Source: Paenibacillus albus (GTDB taxonomy: Bacteria > Bacillota > Bacilli > Paenibacillales > Paenibacillaceae). Taken from it: a DNA stretch of 64,000 nucleotides. Below the pieces are notes generated by a model. The model was not told the DNA's origin and searched no databases. It worked only from the letters and a program-made list of their open reading frames with translations. Location: positions 461,001 through 525,000 of the forward strand of contig NZ_CP034437.1 in assembly GCF_003952225.1 (NCBI RefSeq). Reading direction: 5' to 3'. This document shows positions 19,620-28,609 of this stretch, piece after piece (within the stretch, counting starts at the first letter, position 1; every line of letters begins with the position of its first letter). Both the position numbers and the translations under genes were made by a program.

Positions 19620-20867
19620 TTAGTAAGCCATGCCTGGATAGAGCGGGTATTGCGACATGAGATCGCTAACCATACCGCGCGCTTTAGTCAGAACCGCTTC
19701 ATCCTTCGGATTCTTCAGCGTCATCGCGATAACTTCTGCGATTGTACCCATTGCATCTACACCCATGCCGCGGGAAGTCGCCGCAGGTGTACCGATACGG
19801 ATACCGCTCGTGATGAACGGACTTGTCGGATCGAACGGAATCGCGTTCTTGTTCACCGTAATTTGTACGGAATCAAGTACATGCTCCGCGTCCTTACCTG
19901 TGATGCCCAGGTTGCGAAGGTCGATCAGCATCAGATGGTTGTCTGTGCCGCCGGATACGATGTTGATGCCATGTCCGATCAGCGCGTCAGCAAGCGCTTT
20001 GGCATTGTCCACAACGTTCTTGCCGTACTCTTTGAACGAAGGCTGAAGAGCTTCGCCGAAAGCAACGGCTTTAGCCGCGATGATGTGCATCAGCGGTCCG
20101 CCTTGGGAACCAGGGAATACCGCTTTATCAATTGCTTGCGCCCATGCTTTGCGGCAAAGGATCATACCGCCGCGAGGACCGCGAAGCGTCTTATGAGTAG
20201 TCGTTGTTACAAAGTGAGCGTGAGGTACTGGGCTTGGGTGAAGTCCAGCAGCAACAAGACCTGCGATGTGCGCCATGTCGACGAACAGCAGCGCGCCTAC
20301 GTCGTCTGCGATCTTGCCAAGCTCTTCGAAATCGATGATGCGCGGGTAAGCCGATGCACCTGCTACGATCATACGAGGACGGTGCTTAAACGCCAGCTTA
20401 CGAACTTCCGCATAGTCGATTGTGAACGTTTCTTCATTTACGCCGTAAGGAACGAAGTTATACAGAATACCGGAAGCGTTAACTGGACTACCGTGCGTCA
20501 AGTGGCCGCCGTGTGCCAGGTTCATACCAAGCACTGTATCGCCAGGGTTCAACGCTGCCAGATAAACCGCCATGTTCGCTTGCGCGCCGGAGTGAGGCTG
20601 AACGTTCGCGTGCTCAGCGCCGAACAATTCCTTCGCACGGTTACGTGCGATATCTTCCGCGATATCCACGTGCTCGCAGCCGCCGTAGTAGCGCTTGCCT
20701 GGGTAACCTTCCGCGTATTTGTTCGTCAGAACAGTGCCCATAGCTTCAAGTACAGCTTCCGAAACGATATTCTCGGATGCGATAAGCTCGATGTTGTCGC
20801 GTTGGCGCTGAAGCTCAAGGCCAAGTGCTTTCATAATTTCGGGATCTTGTTTGCGTAGGTTCTCCAT
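19620..20867 (-). CDS. glyA: Serine hydroxymethyltransferase
   Basis: Converts serine and tetrahydrofolate to glycine and methylene-THF, the main source of one-carbon units. 415 residues, full length; PLP-binding Lys in [14 protein letters not shown], substrate loop [16 protein letters not shown]. Last gene of an operon rpiB - TIGR01440 gene - glyA that starts behind a ZTP riboswitch (22146-22253). AGGAGG-type site upstream, terminator directly downstream. Confidence 0.98.
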   Translation of the reverse strand: MENLRKQDPEIMKALGLELQRQRDNIELIASENIVSEAVLEAMGTVLTNKYAEGYPGKRYYGGCEHVDIAEDIARNRAKELFGAEHANVQPHSGAQANMAVYLAALNPGDTVLGMNLAHGGHLTHGSPVNASGILYNFVPYGVNEETFTIDYAEVRKLAFKHRPRMIVAGASAYPRIIDFEELGKIADDVGALLFVDMAHIAGLVAAGLHPSPVPHAHFVTTTTHKTLRGPRGGMILCRKAWAQAIDKAVFPGSQGGPLMHIIAAKAVAFGEALQPSFKEYGKNVVDNAKALADALIGHGINIVSGGTDNHLMLIDLRNLGITGKDAEHVLDSVQITVNKNAIPFDPTSPFITSGIRIGTPAATSRGMGVDAMGTIAEVIAMTLKNPKDEAVLTKARGMVSDLMSQYPLYPGMAY

Positions 20868-20891
20868 GTGTATAAGTCCTCCTCAAAATGA

Positions 20892-21488
20892 TTAATCGCA
20901 AGTATTGCTATTGCCAGGCGCCGCCGAATTAGCAGCCTCCCGGTTATAAACAGCTCGTTCTCCGCCGATTAGCTTCGGACGAGTATATGCCATCGTTACA
21001 TGTGCCGATCCGATCGATCGAATCGACGGACGCACCGGCACGGCTACACGCTTCAGGTGCATGCCGATCAAGGTGTCGCCGATGTCGATGCCTGCATGTG
21101 CCTGAACCGTCTCGGCCAAGCAAGCATCCTGCAGCTTGCTGTATGCGTATGCAGCCATAGACCCTCCGGCCTTGCGTACAGGAATCGCCGATACGAGCTC
21201 CAGCCCGTAACGCTCAGCCGCTTCGCGCTCCATGACAAGCGCCCGGTTCAAATGCTCACAGCACTGAAACACCGGATAGAAGAGCAGCTCTCGCCGCACA
21301 TTCTCCACGCCTGCATAGATGGCTTCAGCCGCCTCCAGCGTGCCGGACGTGCCGATCCGCTGGCCAAGCACTTCACTTGTCGAGCAGCCTATGACAAGCA
21401 GCTGCCCTTCCCGCAGCCGCGCTGCAGAAGCTAATTCTCGAATGACGGTTTCCACATCGTTAGAAAGCTGTACCGGATCCATCGTCAT
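20892..21488 (-). CDS. TIGR01440/UPF0340 family protein (YwlG-like)
   Basis: 198 residues, matching the Bacillus YwlG family in length and context between rpiB and glyA. Recognisable family blocks: LLVIGCSTSEVLGQRIGTSG near residue 30 and VPVRKAGGSMAAYAY near 110, with HAGIDIGDTLIGMHLKRVAVP near 135. No known catalytic function; the conserved gene order suggests a housekeeping role. Confidence 0.88.
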   Translation of the reverse strand: MTMDPVQLSNDVETVIRELASAARLREGQLLVIGCSTSEVLGQRIGTSGTLEAAEAIYAGVENVRRELLFYPVFQCCEHLNRALVMEREAAERYGLELVSAIPVRKAGGSMAAYAYSKLQDACLAETVQAHAGIDIGDTLIGMHLKRVAVPVRPSIRSIGSAHVTMAYTRPKLIGGERAVYNREAANSAAPGNSNTCD

Positions 21489-21502
21489 CGCTCTAGCTCC
21501 CT

Positions 21503-21958
21503 TTACGCGTCCGCGAATTTTGCTTCAATCTGCATCACTTTGTTCACGCGGCCCACATGGCGCTCGCCGTTCGAGAAAGGCGTATCCAGCCAAATGCGGA
21601 TAATCTCCTGCGCGACGCCGGGACCGATGACACGCTCGCCCATTGCCAGCACGTTCGTATCGTTGTGCTCGCGAGTTGCTTTGGCGGAGAACATATCGTG
21701 CACGAGCGCGCAGCGGATGCCCTTCACTTTGTTCGCTGCAATGGACATGCCGATGCCTGTACCGCAGATCAGAATACCGCGGTCCGCTTTGCCCGATGCT
21801 ACTAAATCAGCAACCGGCAGCGCGTAATCCGGGTAATCGACCGATTGATCGCAATTACAGCCGACATCCTCGATTTCGTGACCGAGCGATTGAATAAACG
21901 GAACGATCTCGTCTTTCAGGCGGTAGCCCGCATGGTCAGCGCCGATGGCAATTCTCAT
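21503..21958 (-). CDS. rpiB: Ribose-5-phosphate isomerase B
   Basis: Interconverts ribose 5-phosphate and ribulose 5-phosphate. 151 residues with the RpiB/LacAB landmarks IGADHAGYRLKDE, DYPDYA, the catalytic-Cys loop GILICGTGIGMSIAANK, and REHNDTNVLAMGERV. First gene after the ZTP riboswitch. Supply of ribose 5-phosphate, and so PRPP, makes sense under purine-linked control. Confidence 0.95.
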   Translation of the reverse strand: MRIAIGADHAGYRLKDEIVPFIQSLGHEIEDVGCNCDQSVDYPDYALPVADLVASGKADRGILICGTGIGMSIAANKVKGIRCALVHDMFSAKATREHNDTNVLAMGERVIGPGVAQEIIRIWLDTPFSNGERHVGRVNKVMQIEAKFADA

Positions 21959-22145
21959 AATTCCATATACCTCCCAAGTGACCGCTCATGGCGGAAAATG
22001 TCGATTCACACTGGTTCTAGTATACCTGATTTATGGCGACAAGCAAAAATCGCGGGACACAAAAAACCGGATTTACAGAACTAAAATCATATTCATTTGA
22101 CGGTCATTCAGCCGCAAGCGGCAAACTTATCCATTCTCGAATGAC

Positions 22146-22253
22146 AAAAAAAGAGCGAGCATGCTTACGCACGCTGCTCTTTGCCCAGGCGACCGGCCGT
22201 ATATTCCGATGCTCCACCGTGGTTTAACCCACTCTCGTCGCCAGTTACATCGG
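22146..22253 (-). ncRNA. ZTP (pfl) riboswitch with intrinsic terminator, upstream of rpiB-ywlG-glyA
   Basis: Minus-strand RNA shows all parts of the ZTP aptamer: a P1 stem CCGAUG/CAUCGG, AACUGGCG after its 5' arm, a GUGGGU-UAA-ACCAC hairpin, and the 3' pseudoknot module with the invariant CGCCUGGGCA. It is followed without a gap by a terminator (AGAGC-AG-CGUGC-guaa-GCAUG-CUC-GCUCU then seven U). The known class turns genes on when ZMP/ZTP accumulates, that is when 10-formyl-THF is short; glyA is a standard target. This element fills most of the 374-base gap between ywlE and rpiB. Confidence 0.88.
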
Positions 22254-22274
22254 AAACCGTCTTTAGTTGTTTTT

Positions 22275-22303
22275 ATCATAACGGATTATGCGGCGAAAAT
22301 CAA
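22275..22303 (-). promoter_or_regulatory. Sigma-A promoter of the riboswitch-controlled operon
   Basis: Minus strand: TTGATT (22298-22303), 17-base spacer, TATGAT (22275-22280). The start point would be near 22268, about 15 bases before the aptamer's first stem. Confidence 0.8.
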
Positions 22304-22332
22304 TCCGGCGTGAGCAGCCTTCGCTCGCCCAA

Positions 22333-22911
22333 TTATTGCTGCAGCCGATCAAGCAGCCGCTTCAGCGCTTCTTGGATCTGAGCGGCACTTTGTTCATATA
22401 CGCCAAGCGGCCCGCCGAAAGGATCTTCGATATCGAAGCTCGGCATTTGCCGCTCTAATTCCAGCAGTCTGGCGCGCTTCGCTTCACTAAGCGGCTGGCC
22501 GAGCGCTTGATTCATGTGCCACTCGGACAATATTCCTTCGAGTTCAGCAATACGCTCAAGCACTTCCGGATCCGTATTCACGAACTCGAGCAGTGTATAT
22601 GTCTTGTCCACTGCGCTCGGGAACCGCTGCAGCAGCTGTCTTTTGTGGCTTCCTGTCATCGTCAAGATCAAGTCCGACCAGGCAATGGAGCCGGTTTCGA
22701 GCGCTTTGGACGCGCCCTTATGCTGAATGCCGCGACGTGACAGCGCTTCTTGAGCGTTCTTCGAGACAGGTAATCCGTCAATCGTCGAGACACCTGCAGA
22801 GCGAATATCGAGCTGCAGACCCCGCTCCTCTGCGAGCGTACGAAGCAGCGCTTCAGCCATTGGCGACCGGCAAGTATTGCCCGTGCAGACAAACAGTATC
22901 CGTTTCAACAA
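22333..22911 (-). CDS. ywlE: Low-molecular-weight protein phosphatase, YwlE-like (protein-arginine phosphatase)
   Basis: 192 residues with the phosphatase loop CTGNTCRSPMAEA at the N terminus (Cys nucleophile, C-x5-R). The Thr inside the loop is the residue tied to phospho-arginine specificity in Bacillus YwlE, the enzyme opposing McsB. The general acid is expected in the DPFGGPLGVY segment near residue 170. It is about 40 residues longer than B. subtilis YwlE, mainly by a central Glu/Leu-rich stretch (ELEGILSEWHMNQ). Stands where ywlE stands in Bacillus. Confidence 0.85.
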   Translation of the reverse strand: MLKRILFVCTGNTCRSPMAEALLRTLAEERGLQLDIRSAGVSTIDGLPVSKNAQEALSRRGIQHKGASKALETGSIAWSDLILTMTGSHKRQLLQRFPSAVDKTYTLLEFVNTDPEVLERIAELEGILSEWHMNQALGQPLSEAKRARLLELERQMPSFDIEDPFGGPLGVYEQSAAQIQEALKRLLDRLQQ

Positions 22912-22957
22912 TCGTACACTCCTCTATAAGAAATTTATATTTTTGATGGGTGAGTAA

Positions 22958-23515
22958 TCAGAATAAGAACAGCAAGCCAAAGGTGAACAGAATAACGCCG
23001 CCGCACGCTTCTCCATAGCCGCCGAGACTCGAGCTGACGCGCCTGCCAAGCAGCAGGCCGAGCACGGACATAATGCCTCCGGCAACGCCGAAAAGAAGCA
23101 CGGTCAGCAGCATATCTGCTTCAAACATGCCAAGCGAGATGCCGACGGAGAACGAGTCGATGCTGACGCTTAGCGCAAAGACTAGGATTCCCCATCCGCT
23201 GCGATAATCAATGGATTCTACCGCATCGCCTCGCAGCGAGCTGTAGATCATATGGCCGCCAAGCAGCAGCAGAAGCGCGCCTGCCGCAGTCGTTGCGATA
23301 CCGCCGAGCAGCGAGCTGACATATTCACCGGTGAAAATGCCCATCAAAGGCATAATGATGTGAAAAAGCGCAATGACAGCGCTCAGCTTCAGGATGTCCA
23401 GTAACCGGATCCCTTTGAGCCCTATGCCGACACCAAGTGAAAAAGCGTCCATCCCCAGCGCTACCGCTATTATAATGAGCGTCAGCAGCTGCCCGGCATG
23501 CATGCTCTCGATCAT
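22958..23515 (-). CDS. mntP: Manganese efflux protein MntP family
   Basis: 185 residues from the ATG at 23515 (GGAGAGGATGAC upstream; the longer in-frame start at 23563 has no site). Six hydrophobic segments, with the family's two repeated acidic motifs MDAFSLGVGIGL and SIDSFSVGISLGM, which bind the metal. Same position as B. subtilis ywlD/mntP. I checked the upstream 149 bases for a manganese riboswitch and saw none. Confidence 0.85.
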   Translation of the reverse strand: MIESMHAGQLLTLIIIAVALGMDAFSLGVGIGLKGIRLLDILKLSAVIALFHIIMPLMGIFTGEYVSSLLGGIATTAAGALLLLLGGHMIYSSLRGDAVESIDYRSGWGILVFALSVSIDSFSVGISLGMFEADMLLTVLLFGVAGGIMSVLGLLLGRRVSSSLGGYGEACGGVILFTFGLLFLF

Positions 23516-23664
23516 GTCATCCTCTCCTTGTCCCGCTTCTACATCACAATCATATGCGGACAAGGCGTGAATGATGACCGATCGGTGAGCAAGGAGAGCT
23601 CGCTAGGCGGCGACAGCACCAAGTACGGAGCCGGAGCCAGCAGAGCACGCGGCGGCGAGACGCG

Positions 23665-24807
23665 CTAGACGCGCACGACGGCGTGGCCGGCGGCTTTCGC
23701 CAAGCGGTTCATGAGCGCATGGCCGATGCCGTGCTCCGGGCACGTCTCGGCCCAGATGCGCTGCACGCCTCGCGCGTCGAACTCGCGAAGCGCGCCATAC
23801 AGGCCGTACGCAGCCGTTTCGAGCTGCGCGAGGCTGCCGACGACGAGCACGCAGTCAGCGTCGTACCGAGCAGCATGCTCGGCAAACGCGAGCACGCCCG
23901 TGCGCTCGCCGCGCGCCCGCGCCGCAACGGTCTCCGCCTGAATATAGGCGGAGACGGCGTCTTGCTCGCCCTTCACCAGCTGCATCAGCCCTTGCGGGGC
24001 GTAATGCGCGTATTTCATGCCCGGCGAGCGCGGCGCCGCTGCATCCGCGGCGGAGCTGCCTTCGCCTTCGCCTTCGCTCTCGCCAGTGCCGGCGCCGGGC
24101 GCTGCCACGGCGTCGTATACCACATGCGCGGCGACCTCGCGCAGCGCTTCGGCGGTCACGCCGCCAGGGCGCAGAATGCGTACGGAATCGCCGTCCACGA
24201 TCTCGACGACGGTCGATTCCAAGCCAACCCCTGCCGCGCCGCCGTCGACGATGCCGTCAATGCGCCCGCTCAGGTCATCGCGCACATGCGATGCCAAGGT
24301 CGGGCTTGGACGGCCCGAGCGATTCGCGCTCGGCGCAGCGAGCGGGCAGCCCGACTCGGCGATGAGCCGCAGTGCAACGGGATGCGCGGGCATCCGCACC
24401 GCGACCGTCTCGAGCCCTGCGGTGACGCGCGGCGAGACAGCGCCCGGCTTCACCGGCAGCACAAGCGTTAGCGGTCCCGGCCAGAACCGGGCCATCAACC
24501 GCTCGGCAAGCGCAGCCGCCTCGGCAGCAAGCGGCAGCGTTAGCTCCGCGAGCTGCGCCGCATCCGCGATATGCACGATGAGCGGATTGTCGGAAGGACG
24601 GCCTTTTGCTGTGAAGATCCGCTCCACCGCTTCCGTCCGCCGCGCATCGGCCCCGAGCCCGTATACCGTTTCGGTCGGAAACGCGACAGTGCCTCCTTCA
24701 CGCAGCAGGTCTGCCGCCTCCGCCAGCTCGCCGGCTTGCGGCGCTGTGCCGCTGACTTGCCATAACATCGTGTTGCCCATATCCCTATTGGTGTTCATGG
24801 TGTTCAT
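23665..24807 (-). CDS. Threonylcarbamoyl-AMP synthase (Sua5/YwlC)
   Basis: Makes threonylcarbamoyl-AMP for the t6A37 modification of tRNA. 380 residues from ATG 24807 (AAGGAATTGAAA upstream). YrdC domain at about 20-210 with PTETVYGLGADA, KGRPSDNPLIVHI and APSANRSGRPSPT, followed by a C-terminal Sua5 domain. Between them is a low-complexity Gly/Glu/Ser/Ala insert (about 235-260). The gene is far more GC-rich than its neighbours, with long runs of GCG/CGC codons. Confidence 0.92.
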   Translation of the reverse strand: MNTMNTNRDMGNTMLWQVSGTAPQAGELAEAADLLREGGTVAFPTETVYGLGADARRTEAVERIFTAKGRPSDNPLIVHIADAAQLAELTLPLAAEAAALAERLMARFWPGPLTLVLPVKPGAVSPRVTAGLETVAVRMPAHPVALRLIAESGCPLAAPSANRSGRPSPTLASHVRDDLSGRIDGIVDGGAAGVGLESTVVEIVDGDSVRILRPGGVTAEALREVAAHVVYDAVAAPGAGTGESEGEGEGSSAADAAAPRSPGMKYAHYAPQGLMQLVKGEQDAVSAYIQAETVAARARGERTGVLAFAEHAARYDADCVLVVGSLAQLETAAYGLYGALREFDARGVQRIWAETCPEHGIGHALMNRLAKAAGHAVVRV

Positions 24808-24955
24808 TTTCAATTCCTTATCCCCAGCTTCCGCAAAGTGCAAATCGATTTTGCTCCATTATAGCACAGGGCTGCATGAAGCCGAAAAAAGCCGCCGAAG
24901 CCTCATGAATGCGTTTTATTGCACCACTGCGCCCTCAGGCTATAGCTGGCAGTCG

Positions 24956-25019
24956 TTGACTCCATCGAAGTACAGAGCGTATGATGTCATGGTCCTCTTA
25001 TATGTAAAAAGGTACATAT
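24956..25019 (+). promoter_or_regulatory. Promoter and operator-like inverted repeat of the MFS gene
   Basis: TTGACT (24956-24961), 18 bases, TATGAT (24980-24985). About 15 bases later lies a perfect 7-bp inverted repeat ATATGTA-aaaagg-TACATAT (25000-25019), placed where a bound repressor would block elongation. No regulator gene is adjacent. Confidence 0.6.
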
Positions 25020-25051
25020 GAGACAAAAAGAACGGAGGCGTTACAACGACC

Positions 25052-26512
25052 ATGCAGCCACCTGCACCAGCATCGCAGCAGCACATTCGGGTTCTTCCCA
25101 TTATGATTGCCATCTTCTTCGGCAGCTTCATCTCGACGCTCAACATCAGCACGATTAACATTGCGATTCCGGTGCTGTCTGAACATTTTCACGCTTCGCT
25201 CAGCACCATCCAGTGGACATTGACCGGCTTTATGCTCGCAATGGGTACTTTTGCTCCGATTACCGGCTACTTCGGGGAACGGTTCAGCTACAAGCGGCTC
25301 TATATCTTCGCCCTATCCGGCTTTACGGTCGCTTCCATCTGCTGCGCGCTCGCATGGAGCGCTCATTCGCTTATTGCATTCCGCATCCTGCAAGGCGCAT
25401 TCAGCGGCCTGATCTCACCGGTTACGATGGCAATTGTCTATCAAGTCATACCGCGCGAGAAACAGCCGATGGCGATCAGCTTCTGGGCGGCATCCAGCAT
25501 GCTCGCTCCGGCTATCGGTCCAACCTTCAGCGGCTGGCTGCTCGATAACGTCAGCTGGCACTGGCTGTTCTGGGTGAACGTGCCGATTGCGGCAATCGGC
25601 ATGATGCTGATCATTCCATTCATTCCGTATTACCGGCTGAATGTGCCGAAGTCCTTCGATTTCATCGGTTTCATCACCGTCATTATAAGCAGCGCGTCGC
25701 TGCTCGTCGCCCTCTCGAACGGTCATACTTGGGGCTGGAGTGGCGCTAAGACCATTGCGCTGATCATCATCGGAGTCATTTTCCTGCTGCTCTTCATCTG
25801 GCGGGAGCTGACATGCGAGACGCCGCTGCTCAATCTGCGCATCTTCCGCATCAGCCGTTACACCATCTCGCTTACGATAACGAGCATTGTGACGATCAGC
25901 TTGTATTCCGGCACTTTCCTGTCACCTGTATTTCTGCAAAATATCCAGCACGTCTCGACGCTCGATACCGGCCTTATTCTGCTGCCGGCATCTCTTGCAA
26001 TGGCGCTGATGACGCCGATTGTCGGCAAGCTCTTCGTTCGCTTCGGCCCTCGCCCGCTGCTCATTACAGGCGTGCTGCTGATGGCTGGAGGTACGCTGCC
26101 GCTTAGCTGGCTCAGCGTCGATATTCCGCACGGGTATATTTTGTTCTGGATGATTATTCGGAACCTCGGCATTTCCTTTGCAATGATGCCAGCAAGCAAC
26201 TCTGGTATGCAAGCTGTACCGAAGCAGTTCAGCGGCCACGCTTCGTCGCTGACCAACTGGATCAGAAATGTGCTCGGCTCCTTCGCAATCGCCATATTCA
26301 CGACGATGCTGTCCTCCCGCTCCATAACGCACGGGAAGGATCTCGCGAAGGCAGGAGCAACCGATCCGGCCTATATCAAAATCATGGCGTTCACGATGAG
26401 CGTAAACGACGTCTATCTCATTGCCAGCATCATCGTTATTGTCGCGCTGCCGGTAGCTTTCTTCATTCCGAAGCTCAAGCGCGAAACAGATTCCCTTAAG
26501 AGCGCAGCCTAA
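25052..26512 (+). CDS. MDR-type MFS transporter (DHA2 / EmrB-QacA family)
   Basis: 486 residues and about 14 hydrophobic segments, which separates it from 12-helix families. Motifs: LTGFMLAMGTFAPITGYFGE (motif A region), RILQGAFSGLISP and the motif C-like GPTFSGWLLDNVSWHWLF. Proton-driven export of drugs or lipophilic compounds; substrate unknown. The only plus-strand gene in this part, inserted between tsaC and spoIIR relative to the Bacillus order. GGAGG lies about 13 bases before the ATG. Confidence 0.9.
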   Translation: MQPPAPASQQHIRVLPIMIAIFFGSFISTLNISTINIAIPVLSEHFHASLSTIQWTLTGFMLAMGTFAPITGYFGERFSYKRLYIFALSGFTVASICCALAWSAHSLIAFRILQGAFSGLISPVTMAIVYQVIPREKQPMAISFWAASSMLAPAIGPTFSGWLLDNVSWHWLFWVNVPIAAIGMMLIIPFIPYYRLNVPKSFDFIGFITVIISSASLLVALSNGHTWGWSGAKTIALIIIGVIFLLLFIWRELTCETPLLNLRIFRISRYTISLTITSIVTISLYSGTFLSPVFLQNIQHVSTLDTGLILLPASLAMALMTPIVGKLFVRFGPRPLLITGVLLMAGGTLPLSWLSVDIPHGYILFWMIIRNLGISFAMMPASNSGMQAVPKQFSGHASSLTNWIRNVLGSFAIAIFTTMLSSRSITHGKDLAKAGATDPAYIKIMAFTMSVNDVYLIASIIVIVALPVAFFIPKLKRETDSLKSAA

Positions 26513-26523
26513 CTCGTATAACA

Positions 26524-26562
26524 TTAAAAGCTCATTCGCACATTATGCGGATGAGCTTTTTT
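26524..26562 (+). terminator. Terminator shared by the MFS gene and spoIIR
   Basis: AAAAGCTCAT-CGCA / CG-ATGAGCTTTT hairpin with a T tract on the plus strand and an A tract on its other side, so it can serve both convergent genes. Confidence 0.85.
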
Positions 26563-26573
26563 GGCTTAAGCGA

Positions 26574-27338
26574 TTAGCTGAACAGGTGGCGGAAGAAGCT
26601 TACAATCGACTTGATGACATCCCACAGGAAGAAGCGGACTTCCGGCTGCTTTGCTGCAGCGTCTGTATTTTGCACCGCGCCGCCTTTATTGTCAGACTCA
26701 GACTTGGATGCTGCATCCTGCACCTTCGCTGCTGCGTCCACATTGCTGCTTCCTTCTGCATCCTTCACCGTCGTCGTCTTCGCCGCGTTTGTTGCCACGG
26801 CCGCTGTTGCCGGCGTCGAAGCTTCACCGCTTACTGCATCCACGAAGCAGAGCGGAGGGAACAGCACGCACCACCAGTTCTGACCTGCGCCAGCACCAAG
26901 CGTAATCCGAAGCGCTTCGTAGTTGCCGGCAGGGTATACTTCAGTTCCATATATTTTAGTTGGAAACGGCACGATGCCGAGCTCCGCTTTATATCCATAG
27001 TGAAAACCGCGTGCTTGCAATGTTTCCCCTACAATCGTCTCAATGTCATGCATGTGCGAACGAATGGTAAGCCGTGCTTCTTCAATGGTCTGCGGACCCG
27101 TAACCCATGTGTCCATTTGAGCAACAACCGCATCGCGCACTTCGCGCTTAACAAGCTGATCCATCGCAGAATCGGAGTTTGCGAGAATACGCAAGCGTAT
27201 GGATTCCGCCGGAATGCTGCCGCCGGCAATTGCCGCGTCAGCGCGCTGGCTCTCCCAGCTCATAAGCAGCAGTGCTGCAAGAAGAAGAACATAACCATAA
27301 ACAGGACGATAAGGAAAACGGGAATAAGTGCGGATCAT
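26574..27338 (-). CDS. spoIIR: Stage II sporulation protein R
   Basis: Secreted forespore signal that triggers SpoIIGA to process pro-sigma-E in the mother cell. 254 residues: N-terminal hydrophobic signal (YGYVLLLAALLLMSW), then the SpoIIR core with SIRLRILANSDS, LRITLGAGAGQNWWCVLFPPLCFVD. An Ala/Ser/Thr/Asp-rich low-complexity insert (about 185-235) precedes a C-terminal amphipathic end, making it longer than the Bacillus protein. Preceded by a sigma-F-like promoter. Its position between tsaC and prmC is conserved. Confidence 0.95.
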   Translation of the reverse strand: MIRTYSRFPYRPVYGYVLLLAALLLMSWESQRADAAIAGGSIPAESIRLRILANSDSAMDQLVKREVRDAVVAQMDTWVTGPQTIEEARLTIRSHMHDIETIVGETLQARGFHYGYKAELGIVPFPTKIYGTEVYPAGNYEALRITLGAGAGQNWWCVLFPPLCFVDAVSGEASTPATAAVATNAAKTTTVKDAEGSSNVDAAAKVQDAASKSESDNKGGAVQNTDAAAKQPEVRFFLWDVIKSIVSFFRHLFS

Positions 27339-27403
27339 AACGATAAGCTCCTTTGTGGCACCCGTCGGTGCAGCGGCTTCTCGTTCCGGAACGTTTATAC
27401 CCC

Positions 27404-27433
27404 CATTATGTCCCTAGCAGACACTCTCTAAAC
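27404..27433 (-). promoter_or_regulatory. Sigma-F-like promoter of spoIIR
   Basis: Minus strand: GTTTA (-35), 15 bases, GGACATAATG (-10), matching the sigma-F pattern GGnrAnAHTR except at the fourth base. spoIIR is known to be sigma-F-dependent in Bacillus. Confidence 0.55.
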
Positions 27434-27529
27434 CTTCCACTCTCTTAATAGTTTCGTAGCTGGGGAGACCTGAAGCAGCCAAGAATAGTCAGGTGAAAAT
27501 TGGAAAACCTACGACGTGAGGTGAACCAG

Positions 27530-28609
27530 ATGTCGCAATTTTCCAATCCCAAAATTAGCAGCCTGCACGCTACCCTGTTCTGCATCAATGAAATTACTAC
27601 ACTAGCGCAAGTGTCCGCATTCGCCATTCTTCCTTCAATCGCAAAACGCGATGCCGTCATCAGCTGCGCGATCGGATTAATCGCCTATTGGTGCTATACC
27701 CTATGGCTCTTCACGATTCTAAATAAACAGACGCCGGGCCGGTCGTTCCTGGACGCTCTCGCTTCCAAGATCGGTCCTGTGGCAGCGGGCATCTTAAAAG
27801 GCTGGATTCTCCTTTATTTAGTTTGCGAAGCGTTTATTATCTGCCGAGGCTATATCGTCTTTATAAAAACGATGATCCTCCCCGCAACGCCGGTCTGGGC
27901 CATCACACTCCCAACGTTGATGCTATCCGTTTATTTGTCCCTCAAAGGAATCAAGCCGCTTGCCATTATGATTACGATCTTAACGCCAGCTATTGTATTC
28001 ATGTTTCTGCTGCAATCGGTGTTTACCATCAGGTTCGATCATTTCGAGCTGCTTCTGCCATTGTTCAGCGAAGGTTGGCAGCCGATCCTGCATGGCGCGC
28101 TTATCCCTTTTCGCTGCGGCGTAGATGCCTTTGTCCTCCTGCTCATCGTCCCTCAAATCCAGGGCCGTGTGAAGCTTAGCCATCTCGTTGCCTCCATCCT
28201 ATATGTCACCATCCTTCTCCTTAATACGACGGTCTCGATTCTCACAACGTTCGGTCCTTACGAAGCGATCAAGCAGCGTTATCCGAGCTATATGCAGTGG
28301 CGGCTTGTTCGCATTAGCAGCTTCATCGAGCATGTGGACTTCTTCGCCATGTTCCAATGGACAGCCATGGATATCGTTATGCTCGCATTAGCCATGTGGA
28401 TTATCATGAATCTCTTCTTCAAAAAGGACCTGCACCAGCGTATCGGAAGCCTTACGCTGGCTGCTATACTGCTCGTCGGGATGGAGCTTCACATCGGAGA
28501 TGAAGCCTTCGCCGTACTGCGCAACTATTACTACCCGATATCTACGATCTCTGTCCTTTGCTGGACCGCCATCGCCCAACTGACAACGAGGAAAGGAGTG
28601 ACTTCATGA
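27530..28609 (+). CDS. Spore germination receptor B subunit (GerAB/endospore permease family)
   Basis: 359 residues from the ATG at 27530 (GTGAGGTGAACC upstream). Ten hydrophobic segments in the amino-acid-permease-like arrangement of GerAB proteins (LHATLFCINEITT at the first helix). It forms the ligand-recognising membrane subunit of a germinant receptor in the spore inner membrane. First gene of the operon. Usual order is A-B-C; here it is B-A-C. Confidence 0.9.
   Translation: MSQFSNPKISSLHATLFCINEITTLAQVSAFAILPSIAKRDAVISCAIGLIAYWCYTLWLFTILNKQTPGRSFLDALASKIGPVAAGILKGWILLYLVCEAFIICRGYIVFIKTMILPATPVWAITLPTLMLSVYLSLKGIKPLAIMITILTPAIVFMFLLQSVFTIRFDHFELLLPLFSEGWQPILHGALIPFRCGVDAFVLLLIVPQIQGRVKLSHLVASILYVTILLLNTTVSILTTFGPYEAIKQRYPSYMQWRLVRISSFIEHVDFFAMFQWTAMDIVMLALAMWIIMNLFFKKDLHQRIGSLTLAAILLVGMELHIGDEAFAVLRNYYYPISTISVLCWTAIAQLTTRKGVTS

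Noticed and set aside
23516..23664. Manganese (yybP-ykoY) riboswitch ahead of mntP
   Set aside because: The gap lacks the conserved loop sequences and the paired arms; it is GC-rich sequence running from tsaC into mntP.
23665..24807. Recent horizontal transfer of the tsaC (ywlC) gene because of its high GC
   Set aside because: It sits in its conserved place beside mntP and spoIIR and matches the expected family; prmC shows the same GC-rich style, so this looks like local composition rather than transfer.
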